NCBI GenBank assembly: GCA_949825045.1
Contig: OX463815.1
Span: forward strand, 33,471,356 to 33,535,355
From: Argyresthia goedartella
Lineage: Eukaryota; Arthropoda; Insecta; Lepidoptera; Argyresthiidae
Direction: 5' to 3'
Length of the DNA stretch: 64,000 nucleotides
Positions 1 through 10,779 of this stretch are shown here, piece by piece (the stretch's first letter is position 1; every line of letters starts with the position of its first letter). Made by a program: the position numbers and the translations under genes. The notes under the pieces were generated by a model. It was given only the letters and a program-made list of their open reading frames with translations. It searched no databases and was not told the DNA's origin.

Positions 1-1757
1 AGATTGAGTGTGATTTCACGGTTCTTTCACCTAAAATAAAAGTAGCGAATCACACTCCATCTCATGTCATTTGGGGAAATAGAGACGCTGCACAAATAGA
101 TATGTACTATAACGTATGTCATAGCCGTTTAAGAGATATAGACTTTCCTCCAGAGCTGAGACACTGCGATGATGGAATATGTACAAATACTGATCACAAA
201 ATAATTATAGATAATTTGTATAAACGCATAGTTAACGCATTGAGCGAGGCTGCTATCGGCAGTTACATAGTCAAAAATGTTATTAATAAGAAGAAATACA
301 TTGTGGGCTGGAACAAACATGTAGCGGGGCTCCATAGGGAGGCTCGACTTGGGTTTCAATCATGGGTACTCTCGGGAAAACCCGCCAATGGTTCAGTTTT
401 GCCAACGAGCAATGAGCAGTTATGCCAACCGCAGGCACTGTAGTGTCAGATGCTCATACCCGGCGGGCAGTTTCAAGCCAATACACTCGCTTCACTATTA
501 AAGAAGTAGATAGGGCGATACGTGGAATGAAACGAGGGAAGTCGCCGGGACACGACGGGTTGAGCGTTGAGCACTTGAAATATGCTGGTGCACATCTGCC
601 TAGGGTTCTTAAGATTTTTATCAACGCCAGTATTGGACACTCCTATCTGCCTGAGGAGCTAATGAGAACTATTGTTGTACCTATCATTAAAAATAAAACA
701 GGTGATGCTAGTGACAAAGGTAACTATAGACCTGTATCACTGGCCACTATAACGGCAAAGGTGCTGGACAGTTTGCTTGACAAGCAACTTGATAAACATC
801 TAATCTTGCACGATGCCCAGTTTGGTTTTAGGAGTGGGCTGTCTACTGAAAGTGCCATCATGTGCCTCAAGCAAACTGTCCGGTACTACACAGACAGAAA
901 AACGCCAGTGTATGCCTGCTTTTTAGACTTGTCCAAGGCGTTTGATTTAGTTAACTATAACATGTTATGGAAAAAGTTGGCGACTGAAACTGGCCTACCT
1001 GATGAGTACATTGATTTGTTCAAATATTGGTATGGCAATCAACGCAACGCTGTCAGGTGGGCCGGTTCATTAAGTCAAGAATACAGGTTGAGCTGTGGAG
1101 TGAGACAGGGGGGGCTGACGTCTCCTAAGCTGTTCAACCTGTTCATGAACAAATTGATTGGGGAGCTCAGCGACACCAAGGTCGGATGTTCAGTCGGTGG
1201 CATCATGGTGAACAACATAAGCTATGCTGACGACATGGTGCTGCTGAGCCCCTCGATTCGAGCCCTCAGGCGGCTACTGGACGTCTGTGGGTCATACGCC
1301 GAGTCGCATGGCCTAAGGTACAATGCCAAAAAAAGCGAAATGCTTGTATTCAAGGCCGGCACTAAAAAACCATCTTTTGTGCCTCCTGTCAAATTATGTG
1401 GCATCGCCCTGAATAGAGTCGCAAAATTTAAGTACCTAGGGCATGTGGTCACGGAGACACTCACAGATGATCTGGACATGGAGAGAGAGCGCAGGGCGTT
1501 GTCGGTTCGCTGTAACATGCTGGCCCGCAGGTTTACACGGTGCACTAAAGAAGTGAAACTTACACTTTTCAGAGCTTACTGTCAAACCTTCTACATCTGC
1601 AGTCTGTGGGTTCGCTATACGCAGAGGGCCTACAGCGCTCTGCGTGTCCAATACAATAACGCGCTGAGGATTGTGTTGGGGCTGCCGCGATACTGCAGCG
1701 CCTCATCGATGTTCATGGAGGCAAGAGTGGATGACTTTTTTGCCATCTTACGCCAAG
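1..1757 (+). pseudogene. LINE family A2 remnant: endonuclease end plus reverse transcriptase
   Basis: The frame is open from base 3, so the window begins inside the element. The first segment (3-443) corresponds to the linker between endonuclease and RT of LINE A at 28.7-29.1 kb, with shared words such as RDIDFP and the VGWN-H motif. About 280 bp relative to LINE A are then missing, and a second frame (422-1807) carries the RT: GKSPGHDG, the NYRPVS block, QFGFRSGLSTE, FLDLSKAFD, the GVRQGGLTSP block and a SYADDMVLL catalytic box. The C-terminal part runs to the words VDDFFAILR, after which the sequence switches to a different LINE. The internal deletion, frame change and missing 3' end make it non-functional. 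It is a diverged relative of LINE A. Clade assignment within the CR1/Jockey-type non-LTR elements is inference. Confidence 0.85.
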
Positions 1758-2087
1758 AGACCAGTCGGTCGACCCCTGTTACGTTTCAAGGATTGTGTCA
1801 AGCGTGACATGTCCGCTTTTCAAATCGAAACCAACAGGTAGGAAACTTGGAAGAGAATCATCGCGGAAGGTTGCACAGTACATGACAGGGCCTGTTTCGA
1901 TGCTCTGGCTGTAAAAAGAGCGAAACGAGATGCTCCACCAGCCAGTCCGCACGCACCACATGCATCAGCAGCGACACAAGATGTATGTCGTACGTGTGGA
2001 CATGTCTGTCGCTCCAGGATCGGATTGTATAGTTACGAGGCAGTATGTACCTCGGATGCTGCTGAAATCATCTGTTATAGATGTTAA
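1755..2087 (+). pseudogene. C-terminal tail of an unrelated LINE ORF2 fused to the A2 fragment
   Basis: A frame from 1755 to the TAA at 2085-2087 begins KRPVGRPLLRFKDCVKRDM, the basic linker typical of another group of insect LINE polyproteins. It ends with a cysteine-rich tail, CRTCGHVCRSRIGLYSYEAVC, close to the C-terminal zinc-knuckle-like motif CxxCGRxCxSRIGLxSH of that group. One in-frame TAG (1839-1841) sits where the family normally has Trp after Asn-Arg. The join to A2 is direct, with no poly-A or simple repeat between, so this is a chimeric or recombined junction, not a simple insertion. The family match is from memory of the motif. Confidence 0.65.
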
Positions 2088-2238
2088 AGGCCATAATTGA
2101 ATTGATTTTACCTCTCACTTTCGTAAAAGTTATTATATTTATATTATTTAAGTTTTATCGGTAATTATTAACCGCCTTATTCATAAACGTCTCATAAATC
2201 TATTTTAAGTATAATGCCATTATCATTCGTTTCAATCA

Positions 2239-3911
2239 CAACAGATCGTCTAAATTCATCTCCATATGAAGCAGAGACTATATTAAAAAATAACACTAGC
2301 GTCAGTAAAGTATATTTAAAATTTCATCATGTATATCCCCAGGACATTGTCAAAACGTTTAGATTACATAACTTAAAAAATACCTGTGGGGTATATCAGT
2401 CAAAGTCATTGTTTCAGTAATTTTAGTTATAGCCTCACACTTAGCTAATATATTCAATAAATGTGTTGATAATGGGGTTTTCCTTGACCTCATGAAACAC
2501 AATAAACTGATACATCTGTTGAAGTTGGGAGATAAGGGTGATCCTTCAAATTTCAGACCAATCTGTTCTTCCAACACTAAGTAAAATATTTGAAAAGATT
2601 ATACTCAGTCAAATGCTCTCACACTTCAGCCGTACAAAACAACTCCACGCCAAACAATATGGTTTCACTAGGGGTAAATCGACTACGGATGCAGGTATTA
2701 CCCTTATATCTCATATTTATTCTACATGGGAGGCCGCACAGGATGCTATCGGAGTTTTTTGGGATCTGTCGAAGGCATTTGATTGTGTTGATCATGATAC
2801 GCTATTAATGAAATTAAATCATTTCGGAGCTAGAAAAAAAAGCGTTGGATCTACTAAGATCATATATAAGCAATATAAATCAAAAGGCAGATGTTAACGA
2901 CGTTAAATCTGATAGATCGGGTGTAAAAATTGGCATTCCACAAGGTTCCATATCAGGCCCTTTCTTATTCCTGGTATATAATAATGATCTGCCGTTCATG
3001 TTGGAGAAATCCACTGACATAGTGTTGTTTGCTGATGATACTTCAATGGTCTTCAAAATTGAAAGTTAAAAAGGAAATTTTGATGATGTTAATGGTGTAT
3101 TGTCTTTAACCTTGAATTGGTCACAATTAATAATTTATTGTTAAACGCTCGTAAAACCAAGTATATTAAATTCTCAATTCCAACTGTCAGGCAAGTTGAG
3201 ACTAGTTTAGTATTAGACAACAGCACGTTAGAATTTGTAAATGATACGAAATTTCTTGGAATAATCATTGATAGCAAATTGCAGTGGGGACCCCACATAG
3301 ATAAATTAGCTGGTAAATTAAGTTCTGCGGCTTAAGCTGTTAGAAACATCAGGCAAAGCACGGATGTGGCTACATCTGGCTAGTATATTTTAGTTAATTT
3401 CATAGAGTAATGTTCTATGGTATCTTGTTGTGGGGGAAAGCAGCGGATATTCAAACTATTTTTATTTTACAGGAAAGAGCTATTCGAGCAATTTATAACT
3501 TAAAACGAACAGACTCCTTAAGAGAGCTTTTTAAAGAAATTTACATATTAACTGTAGCTAGTTAATTTATTTTCGAAAAGATAATGTATGTACGCAAGAA
3601 CCTTACAACATTTTCCAAACTTAGCGATAGCTGTAATTTTAACCTAAGAAATAATCACAGACTATGTGCGCCCCGGTTTAGACTGGCGAAGATTAGCAAT
3701 TATTTCAAGGGTCAGTGCATTCTCTACTACAATATACCTCTGAAGATTTTGAAATTGCCGTTTAAGAAATTTAAAAAGCATGTTAAAGCGACTGTCTAAA
3801 AAGGGATATTACAATGTTCAAGATTACTTAAATGACGGGACTGTATGGGGTTAACGGTTAATCTAACTCAGCACAGACCTTGCTGTTAATAATTTTGTTA
3901 TGATTTATTCC
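2239..3911 (+). pseudogene. LINE B copy, 5'-truncated RT (left part, split by RTE)
   Basis: This stretch follows the LINE B copy at 30.7-32.4 kb almost base for base. It has the same NSSP-EAET and FHHVYPQDIVKTF words, the KQYGFTRGKSTTDAG block, DLSKAFDCVDHDTL, IPQGSISGPFLFLVY and a FADDTSMVF catalytic box. It is broken into several frames by small indels and stops (near 2400, 2890, 3068 and 3335), so no long product is possible. The end of the coding region (VQDYLND, near 3825) is present. The 3' UTR stops at 3911, where an RTE element is inserted, and resumes at 7251. It was 5'-truncated on arrival. Confidence 0.88.
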
Positions 3912-5352
3912 GTGGAGTCACTAAATGAGGTACTCTGCGAAACGATTTAAGAAACTAATAAGAAACACTTGGGAGGTCAAAAAATAGGGAGAGAAAACTA
4001 ACACCTGATAATCTCACTCTCTTGTCAAAAAGAAGGGAAATGAAACATAACACGGCAACAGATCAGAGGCACTTAAAAGTATAAACAAAATCATCCGAAA
4101 ATCAATTAGGACAGACTTTAGAAATAATAACACCAAAATTATTGAAGATACGATTAAGGAGAACAGAGGACCTAAAGTATTCAGAAAAAAGATAAATAAA
4201 TCTAAACAACAAATTATGAAACTTAAATACAGTTCAGGAAACATAAATACAGACAGGAATGAAGATTCCCTCCACCACCCAATGGTTTTTCCTGCCTTCA
4301 CGGCTTACAGACCGAATCTTGGGCACTGTCATGCGCTACTTGCCTTCGGCTCTTTCGCGCATGAACACAGGACAGAATGAAGACATGAGACAGGAGTGAA
4401 CAGTGGAACAACAATGGGATAACCTGCCTCTTATCATGGAAGATAAAGTGGGTTACGCTCTTGGTCAGATGAATCGCGGAAAAGCGGCTGGTGAGAATGG
4501 AGTATTTGTGGAAATGCTGTAGGCAGGAGGCAATCCCATACTCAGTACTGAATAAACTCTACAACAGTGTCTTAATGAATGGAGCCACCCCAAGAGCCTT
4601 GAAGAAAGCTATAGTTACTATTCTTTACAAGAAAGGAGATAAAGCCAACCTGCAAAATTATAGACCCATCGGCCTACTCTTACAGGTCTATAAACTGTTT
4701 GCCAAAGTCCTGTGCAACAGACTGACGCGCCAGCTCGACGAATACCAACCTGTCGAGCAAGCCGGCTTCCGTAAGGGATACTCCGCATTAGACTATATTC
4801 ACACTGTCAAACAACTGATGGATAAATGTAGAGAATACAACCGGCCCCTATGCTTCACCTTCGTAGACTACGAAAAGGCATTCGACAGTGTCGAGCACTG
4901 GGCCGTCTTCTATTCCCTCCATCGCTGCAGAATTGATAAGAGATATGTGGATGTCCTCCGGGAGCTGTACAGGTCCGCCACTCTCCAGGTGCGAATGCGC
5001 AAACTAATCAACCCCGTTCCGATAGAACGAGGAGTCTGCCAAGGAGATACTCTTTCACCCAAGCTCTTCACCAATGACCTTGAGGACGCTTCGAAGACTG
5101 TAGACTGGAGCGAAATAGGTCTCAATATCAACGGCGTGTATCTTTTGCACCTGAGATTCGCTGACGATCTGGTCCTGGTGGCTGAGAACGTTGCTGATCT
5201 CCAGACTATGCTTGCAGAATTTCATGAAGCATCCCTGAGGGTCGGCCTCAAGATGAACATGTCCAAGACAAAGATAATGACAGACACTCCCACAAGCCAC
5301 GGTATCGACATTATTGTGGATAACCTTCCCTTAGAAGTGGTTGAGGAGTATA
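3912..5352 (+). pseudogene. RTE-type reverse transcriptase, N-terminal and core part
   Basis: From 3930 the sequence encodes the basic linker before the RT (KRFKKLIRNTW, SKRREMKHN, KIIEDTIKEN) in broken frames. A frame from 4491 carries the RT core: ILYKKGDKANLQNYRPI, the EQAGFRKGYS block, FVDYEKAFDSVEH, the GVCQGDTLSPKLF block and the LRFADDLVLVAEN catalytic box, followed by LKMNMSKTKIM, which is characteristic of RTE/BovB-type enzymes. The frame stops at the mariner junction after VVEEYI. No endonuclease domain is present. The family is recognised from the motifs. Frame breaks in the linker and the mariner insertion make it a pseudogene. Confidence 0.87.
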
Positions 5353-6612
5353 TATAGTCAGGTCATAAGTTGTGTCACATGTGCAATATGAAATAATTTA
5401 GACATGTTTATTATTTATGTAAACATTTATATAGCAAAATGAACTTAATAAAACATAGATTCTTATGGCAATAAAGTTTATTCAAAATGACCCCCGCGAT
5501 TTTGAATTGCAGCACGAACGAGGTCCATGTCAATATCGGCGGCTGCCTTAATCAAGGATGCCTTGAGTGACTCCAAATCAGGATGAGGCTTTGAGCAGGC
5601 CTTTTCCTCCAAGTGTTGCCATATCTTGTAATCTAACGGATTCAAATCTGGACTGGAGGAGGGCCAGTCTTCGTGCCGGATGAAGTCGATTTCACGCGCC
5701 GCCAGCCAGTCTTGTGTGCGTTTCGCTCTATGAGCTGGCGCAGAATCTTGTTGGAATACCCAGTGCCTGTTATTAAACATGGTATGAGAAACAGGTTCCA
5801 CAAGGTTCTTGAGGACTGTATTTTGACACACAACTGCATTCGTTTTTACGCCTTTCTCACAAAAATGTACCTCAGTTAAGCCCCAATAAGAGACTCCCAA
5901 CCAAACCATGAGCGAGGATGGAAAATGCCCTCGTAGGACACGCGGAATACGGTTGCTCGCTTCTTCACTGCTGTGTGCGTACACCTTATCATTTTGTTTG
6001 TTGTAGCTCTCTTCCACGGTGAAAAATTTTTCATCCGAAAAAAGAATTTCCCGATGATTTTTTCCCGCGTACCGCTTCAACAAAGCGCGGCATCTCTTCA
6101 GTCTCAGGTCCATTAAACGAGCGTCCACACGATGTCCTGTTTTTCTTCGATATGCCCTAAGCCCTAAGTCTTCATTTAACACCCTTTTCACCGTGGTCCT
6201 GCTTAACCCCATCTGAAGGGCCAACAGTTTCTGCTTACGTATGGGATTTCTTTGAATTCGCGCCTTCACATCTTTTATCACTGCTGGAGTCCTAACAGAG
6301 CGAGGGCGACCACTTCTTGACCTGTCATCTACACTAGAGTCTTCATTGTATCGTTTTATGGTACGGTAAACTAATCTTTTGGTTATATTCAAAATTTTCA
6401 GTAAGTCGAAAATCTGCAACGATACAACGCAATAACTGCGACACGGTCTTCTTTAAGTGTCCACTCCATATTTAAAAATGAGGAAAATTATAAAAAGTAC
6501 ACATTTTTATTTTCATGAAAAATTCGAAATTCGAATTCAATAAACTTTTTTGTGGCCAGCGTTCTAATTTCAAAAGTTTTTATTGTGTGACAGACCTTAT
6601 GACCTGACTGTG
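5353..6612 (-). mobile_element. DD37D mariner, copy 1
   Basis: A TA target duplication (5351-5352 and 6613-6614) flanks a 1260-bp element whose inverted ends share AGTCAGGTCATAAG and a following TGTCACA. It interrupts the RTE gene between the codons of VVEEYI and the continuation of the polyprotein. It is closely similar to copy 2 at 48628-49936 but 49 bp shorter, owing to two deletions of 16 and 33 bp inside the transposase gene. Confidence 0.92.
5478..6470 (-). pseudogene. mariner DD37D transposase, frameshifted N-terminus
   Basis: The transposase would cut and re-join the element at TA sites. The readable frame (from 6419) contains the GRPRS linker motif, the first catalytic Asp in FSDEKFFTV, the second in FQQDSAPAHRAK and the third in SSSPDLNPLDY. 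As in copy 2, 37 residues separate the last two, the signature of the maT-type mariners. Compared with copy 2, a 16-bp deletion just upstream of codon 25 shifts the frame away from the proper start MEWTLKEDR (still visible near 6470), and 11 codons near the C-terminus are gone. The catalytic triad survives but the N-terminal DNA-binding helices cannot be made in frame, so it is probably inactive. Confidence 0.9.
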
Positions 6613-6614
6613 TA

Positions 6615-7170
6615 TCTATCTTTGACATTGTTTGTCTTTTGGTCGGCAGAGCCAGCTGAAGGAGATCGCTAGACGAGTCCAGCTAGGATGGGCTGCTTTC
6701 GCAAAACTAAGGGATGTTCTGACCTCTAACATCCCTCAATGCCTGAAGACAAACGTATTTAACCAATGTGTACTGCCCACTCTCACATACGGTGCCGAAA
6801 CATGGACGCTCACGAAGGAGTTTATGCACAAAGTCACGGTAGCACAACGAGCCATGGAGGCATCAGGCTGTCAGACCGTATCCGTAATACCGAAATCAGA
6901 CGCCGAACCAAGGTGGCTGATGTGGGTAAGCGGATAGGACGGCTTAAGTGGAAGTGGGCAGGACACTTGGCAAGGCGAGAAGATGGAAGATGGACCACAT
7001 CGGTGACAGAGTGGTGGCCAAGAGGAGGCCAAAGATCGGTCGGCAGACTATCCGCCAGATGGTCCGACGATGTGGCGAGGATGGCAGGAAACCAATGGAC
7101 GCGGGTAGCGCAGGACCGTTCTGAATGGCGTGTTTATGAGGAGGCGTATACCCAACAGTGGGTCCCCTGA
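6615..7170 (+). pseudogene. RTE polyprotein, C-terminal part after the mariner
   Basis: The RTE frame resumes with GRQSQLKEIARRVQLGW, LPTLTYGAETWTLTKE and VTVAQRAME, then shifts frame near 6870 and continues as IRNTEIRRRTKVADVGKRI, WKWAGHLARREDGRW and a C-terminal WTRVAQDRSEWR ending at 7170. These are the standard C-terminal words of RTE elements. The frameshift and the split by the mariner make the gene non-functional. The stop is followed within a few bases by the (GAT)n tail. Confidence 0.85.
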
Positions 7171-7173
7171 GAG

Positions 7174-7175
7174 GC

Positions 7176-7253
<78 letters not shown>
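7174..7253 (+). repeat. (GAT)n microsatellite, RTE 3' tail
   Basis: About 25 uninterrupted TGA/GAT units lie directly after the RTE stop codon. They are the 3' tail of the RTE element and may have expanded since insertion. The tail merges into the right target duplication. Confidence 0.97.
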
Positions 7254-7256
<3 letters not shown>

Positions 7257-7470
7257 ATTCCCGCTTATTAATCATAATATATAATTTTTCATATTTGTAT
7301 TAGTTAAGCATAACCAATTTTTAAAAGAGATCTAAAAATAAATCTGTGGGAGTTTCTACTTCCTTCTTCTTCCACAGTGGTCCAATGTAGAGAAGAGGCA
7401 CAAAATTACGTTTGCTAAGTATATGTAAATATCTACAGTAATAAAGTACTTTGACTTTGACCTTTTTTTT
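7251..7470 (+). repeat. LINE B 3' UTR end, right of the RTE insertion
   Basis: The sequence continues the 3' UTR left at 3911 and matches the LINE B tail at 32.4 and 35.84-35.97 kb: the AAAAGAGATCTAAAAATAAA stretch, the CCACAGTGGTCCAATGTAGA block and the terminal TAATAAAGTACTTTGAC tail. It marks the real 3' end of this LINE B copy. Confidence 0.88.
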
Positions 7471-7549
7471 TACTTTTGTCTTTGTCTGTCACTTTGAAAT
7501 TTGTGTTTGTGAGAAAAGGACAAAGCACATTTTAGCTATCATAGGTTTG

Positions 7550-7810
7550 ATAAGTTTTATGTATAAGGAGGTTAGTATTTGCTGTCTGTATTTCATAGGT
7601 ATTTAATTTATTTCTAAGCATTTTATTTATACTATTTATTATATACTGCCTACCCTTTTATGATATATTTTCCTGTAATGCTTTGGTTTGCTGGAAGAAA
7701 TCTCTTTTTCGAGATAAGCTCGCCGTTGAACATGCATTTTATTTTAATGTAATGGCTGAAATATTTTTTTGCAAAAAGAATTATGAATTATTAATAAAAT
7801 AAACATATTT
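7550..7810 (+). repeat. 3' end of a LINE F (CR1-like) copy
   Basis: The stretch contains GGTTTGCTGGAAGAAATCTC and GAGATAAGCTCGCC, the same words found in reverse orientation at 24.5 kb and 44.6 kb. It ends in an AATAAAAT-type tail. No coding sequence accompanies it. Bases 7811-8640 show nothing I recognise. Confidence 0.6.
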
Positions 7811-8639
7811 TTTAAACCCTGAAGTTGATTCAATTTTGTTTCGTGTTTAGTACAAGTTTTTTTTATAATTTTCTAACGACACCGAACTGGTCGAAATTCA
7901 GTTATTTGAAATAGAAATAGTTTATAATTTTGATTTGAATAACTTTATAATCAGGACCTTCATCAATCTAAAAATCATTCATATCGCAAACAGGTTATAG
8001 AGACTATTCTCTATCTAAGTAATATATAGTATCAAAATAATTTGCATTCATTAAATAATAAATTCTATCAGATCTCGGCAGTCCATTCAGTAATTCCCAC
8101 ATCACTATGAACGCCACATTTTTTTGGGTGTCCATTTTTGTTATTGAGATTGGCCATTTACCTATGTAGACAGTGTATCGTACAGTGCAGATTAACAAGA
8201 TAATACAATGCCGAAAGGAGATAACGTTAACAAATAATTAACAAAACTTTGAAAATTTTGAGACTATTAATATAATAATGATATGTGAGTGGCCTCTCTT
8301 TGAGTTGTACGAGTGTGTGTGGGTATGTGTGAGAGGGTGTGTAGATATATGCAACTGTGTTGAACAGGAAATATCATATGTATACTTATTAATCAATGAC
8401 AAAAACTAAAAGAGATAACATAATAAATATAACATACATATATTAGTTATAATTCATGTTCATGTATGATATACCATTCTACGATTGTAGGAGATCTTCG
8501 GTTTGATCATATGAGAGTTTTTAGAAATTTGGAAACTGCATCTTTAAAATAATGAATGTTGAGAGAGTATAAATGAAATTGTTTATTAATTCTATTATAA
8601 ATGAAAGCACCCAGAATACAGAAAAAATATGAGAAAAGG

Positions 8640-9695
8640 AGTTTTAAAAGTATGAGTGTAAGAAAACTCTGTCATCGCGGCGTTTTACACTGAATTAGGG
8701 GTTAAATTTTGAAGAGGAATGCTTGATTACGAGTTTCTTGATAAATAAATAGTTGTCGTACAGTAAGGACATCACAGAAATGATAAAGTTGTTCAGTAGA
8801 AAATAGGTAGGGTTTGAAAGTACAGACTTTAAGACTGCTCTTTGAACTCGTTCCAGTTTCAAAAGTAGGGTTTTTGATGTACCACCCCATGAGCTGATGC
8901 AGTACGTCAGTAATGACTGACAAAGAGCCTGATAAATTATTTTCATCAGCCCTCCATCAGCCACATGTCGAAGGGTTTGAAATATATATATGAGTTTACG
9001 GACCCAACCACAGAGTTGCAGAATTTAAGGACCGAAACTCAAATTTTGGTCAACCAAAATACCCAGATATTTAAATTGCCTGATTTGGATAAAGATGGAC
9101 AAGAGCAGGGTTGATTTGGGTGGGAACAATTGTGTGTGTCACAAAGTACTCATTTACTTGGTCAGTAGTGTTAAGATTACCCGGGGGTCCTAATAGCTCA
9201 GTAGCGGTATTCTTTTCTTTCTTACTGCATGCAATGTCCTTAATTACTCCCCATAGGTTCTTGGAATTATTAATAGCTTTGTCTATTCCCTTTTTTTTTA
9301 AAATACCTCTTAATCTCCTAAAGCAAATTGTTACAAAAGTTCATGTATCTCTTATAAGTGATTTGTGATACAGGATTATAAGGAAATTTACAGGACTTTC
9401 TATGCAAACGGTCTCTGTTACGCATGCACCATATGAGACCGGGTGTAATCCAGGGCTTAATGACCGTCTGTCGGCGAAAAAGTTTTGTAGAGGTTGAGTT
9501 TGCGTCAATAGCACGGCAGATACTTGAGACGAAGTGATCCAATGCTTGGTTAGAATCGTTAGAGGAGTAATTTGGTTGTAAATCAATTTCGATGAGCGTT
9601 GTGCTAGGTCCAGGATAGTTTATTCTAGTGACTGTTGATAAGGAAAAAAATCTTTTTTGCTTCGTTTTTAGGCAACGAAATACAAACAATATCAT
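8640..9695 (-). pseudogene. LINE remnant related to element E, RT core deleted
   Basis: Reading minus, 9695-9318 encodes the linker between endonuclease and RT, with IKPWITPGLI-C-RNRD and YKRYMNFCNNLL. This closely resembles IKPWISQGILRCIRNRN and YRNFCNNLI of element E. After a short further linker the sequence jumps at about 9080-9110 to the post-RT part, FKYLGILVDQNLSF, and then 8964-8695, with ALCQSLLTYCISSWGGTSKT and a C-terminal LERVQRAVLK. The whole catalytic RT core is missing. It is a dead, internally deleted copy. Confidence 0.75.
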
Positions 9696-9699
9696 TAAT

Positions 9700-9965
9700 A
9701 TTGATCAAGAATAACAGCGGGCCAAGAACAATTCCCTAGTGATACTCCTTTGAAGCTTCAGCCCAATAGATTTTTTTTGGAAACAAAATCTCAGAATTTT
9801 TGGGATTTGTGTCCGATCAAATAGGTATGATTTTTTCAAATATATAACGTTTCCTCTGACTCTATACATGTTTAACGTCTGTATTTTGAGCATTTTGAGG
9901 TTTACATAGTCGAATGCTTTGGTCATGTCCATATATATGACTGAGACAGGTATTTCGTGCTGCTT
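9700..9965 (-). pseudogene. isolated LINE RT fragment
   Basis: Minus-strand reading gives MDMTKAFDYVNLKMLK followed by YLFDRTQ, an RT domain fragment around the first catalytic Asp. It lies upstream (in minus reading) of a linker segment that should precede it, so it belongs to a separate or rearranged copy, not to the remnant at 8640-9695. Confidence 0.6.
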
Positions 9966-10235
9966 GTATTTTTAAGGGACTAAGATATTGCGTCAGCTGC
10001 CCATCCATTGAGGTAGTTTAACCCTCACGCAGACAATGATGTGGCTATAACGGTACCAACAATAAACCATTTAGTTCAATATAATCACCACGGAGAAATT
10101 ATATGACATGGCCCACAATAGCGTCGGTAATTTAAGAAGCGCACTGTCAAAGAACAACAAAGGCAAACGCGTATCGTCATAAAAGCAGATGAGAAACAAT
10201 ACAAGCAAGTTGGAGATCAACAACAATTGTGTTGA

Positions 10236-10305
10236 CAACAAAAGGGATATTACAATATGCAAAATGAAATAAATGACAAGAGTGCATGGTGTTAATCTTA
10301 CTCAA
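10236..10305 (+). repeat. LINE B 3'-terminal coding scrap
   Basis: A short match to the end of LINE B: AAAAGGGATATTACAAT, then AAATGACAAGAGTGCATGG and the GTTAATCTTACTCAA that follows the stop codon in other copies. Confidence 0.55.
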
Positions 10306-10779
10306 TTCTCCTCCTTACTCAATCCTCTTCCCCCCGGATCTCAACACGAGCAGACGTTTTTCAAAGATATTACTTAATTTAATTTAAAGTTAAAACAGTA
10401 AATTACAAAATTAAAAACATACAAAATAATAGGAGTGCATAAGCAGTAAGGAGCCTTCACTTGACGTCACGTTGTGCTCCGCCCCACCGGCGCTGGCGCA
10501 ACCCAGCGGATCATCTTGCCCCGCCCCTTCGACCCGCCTCCAGCAGCAGCGGACACATCCACCTGCGCGTGGCCCATTTTGCCCCGCCCTGAGGAGGACC
10601 AGTGCGGATACCGGTTAGTGGCAGCTTCTTGCTCACACTGCGCTCCTGGTACTTTCTCAGCGCTCGGAGTGTGACCGTGGTAGCTTCGTCGGCCAGTGTT
10701 GCTACCTCCTACGGTTTCGCCTGAATACGCGTAAAGAAATCGAAAATCCAATCCAATATTTGCGCTAAGTATAATAATC

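Larger units (their letters stand above)
3912..7250 (+). mobile_element. RTE-clade LINE, 5'-truncated, inserted in LINE B 3' UTR
   Basis: The insertion interrupts the LINE B 3' UTR and is flanked by an 11-bp target duplication TGATTTATTCC (3901-3911 and 7251-7261). It begins inside the linker between endonuclease and RT and ends in a long (GAT)n tail, as RTE elements often end in simple repeats. Its own body is split at 5351-5352 by a mariner. Order of events: LINE B first, then RTE, then mariner. Confidence 0.85.

Noticed and set aside
1222..1651. Minus-strand open frames inside the first LINE
   Set aside because: They are shadows of the RT frame on the plus strand; only the plus strand shows RT motifs.
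7174..7253. Independent microsatellite of interest
   Set aside because: It is explained as the simple-repeat 3' tail of the RTE element.
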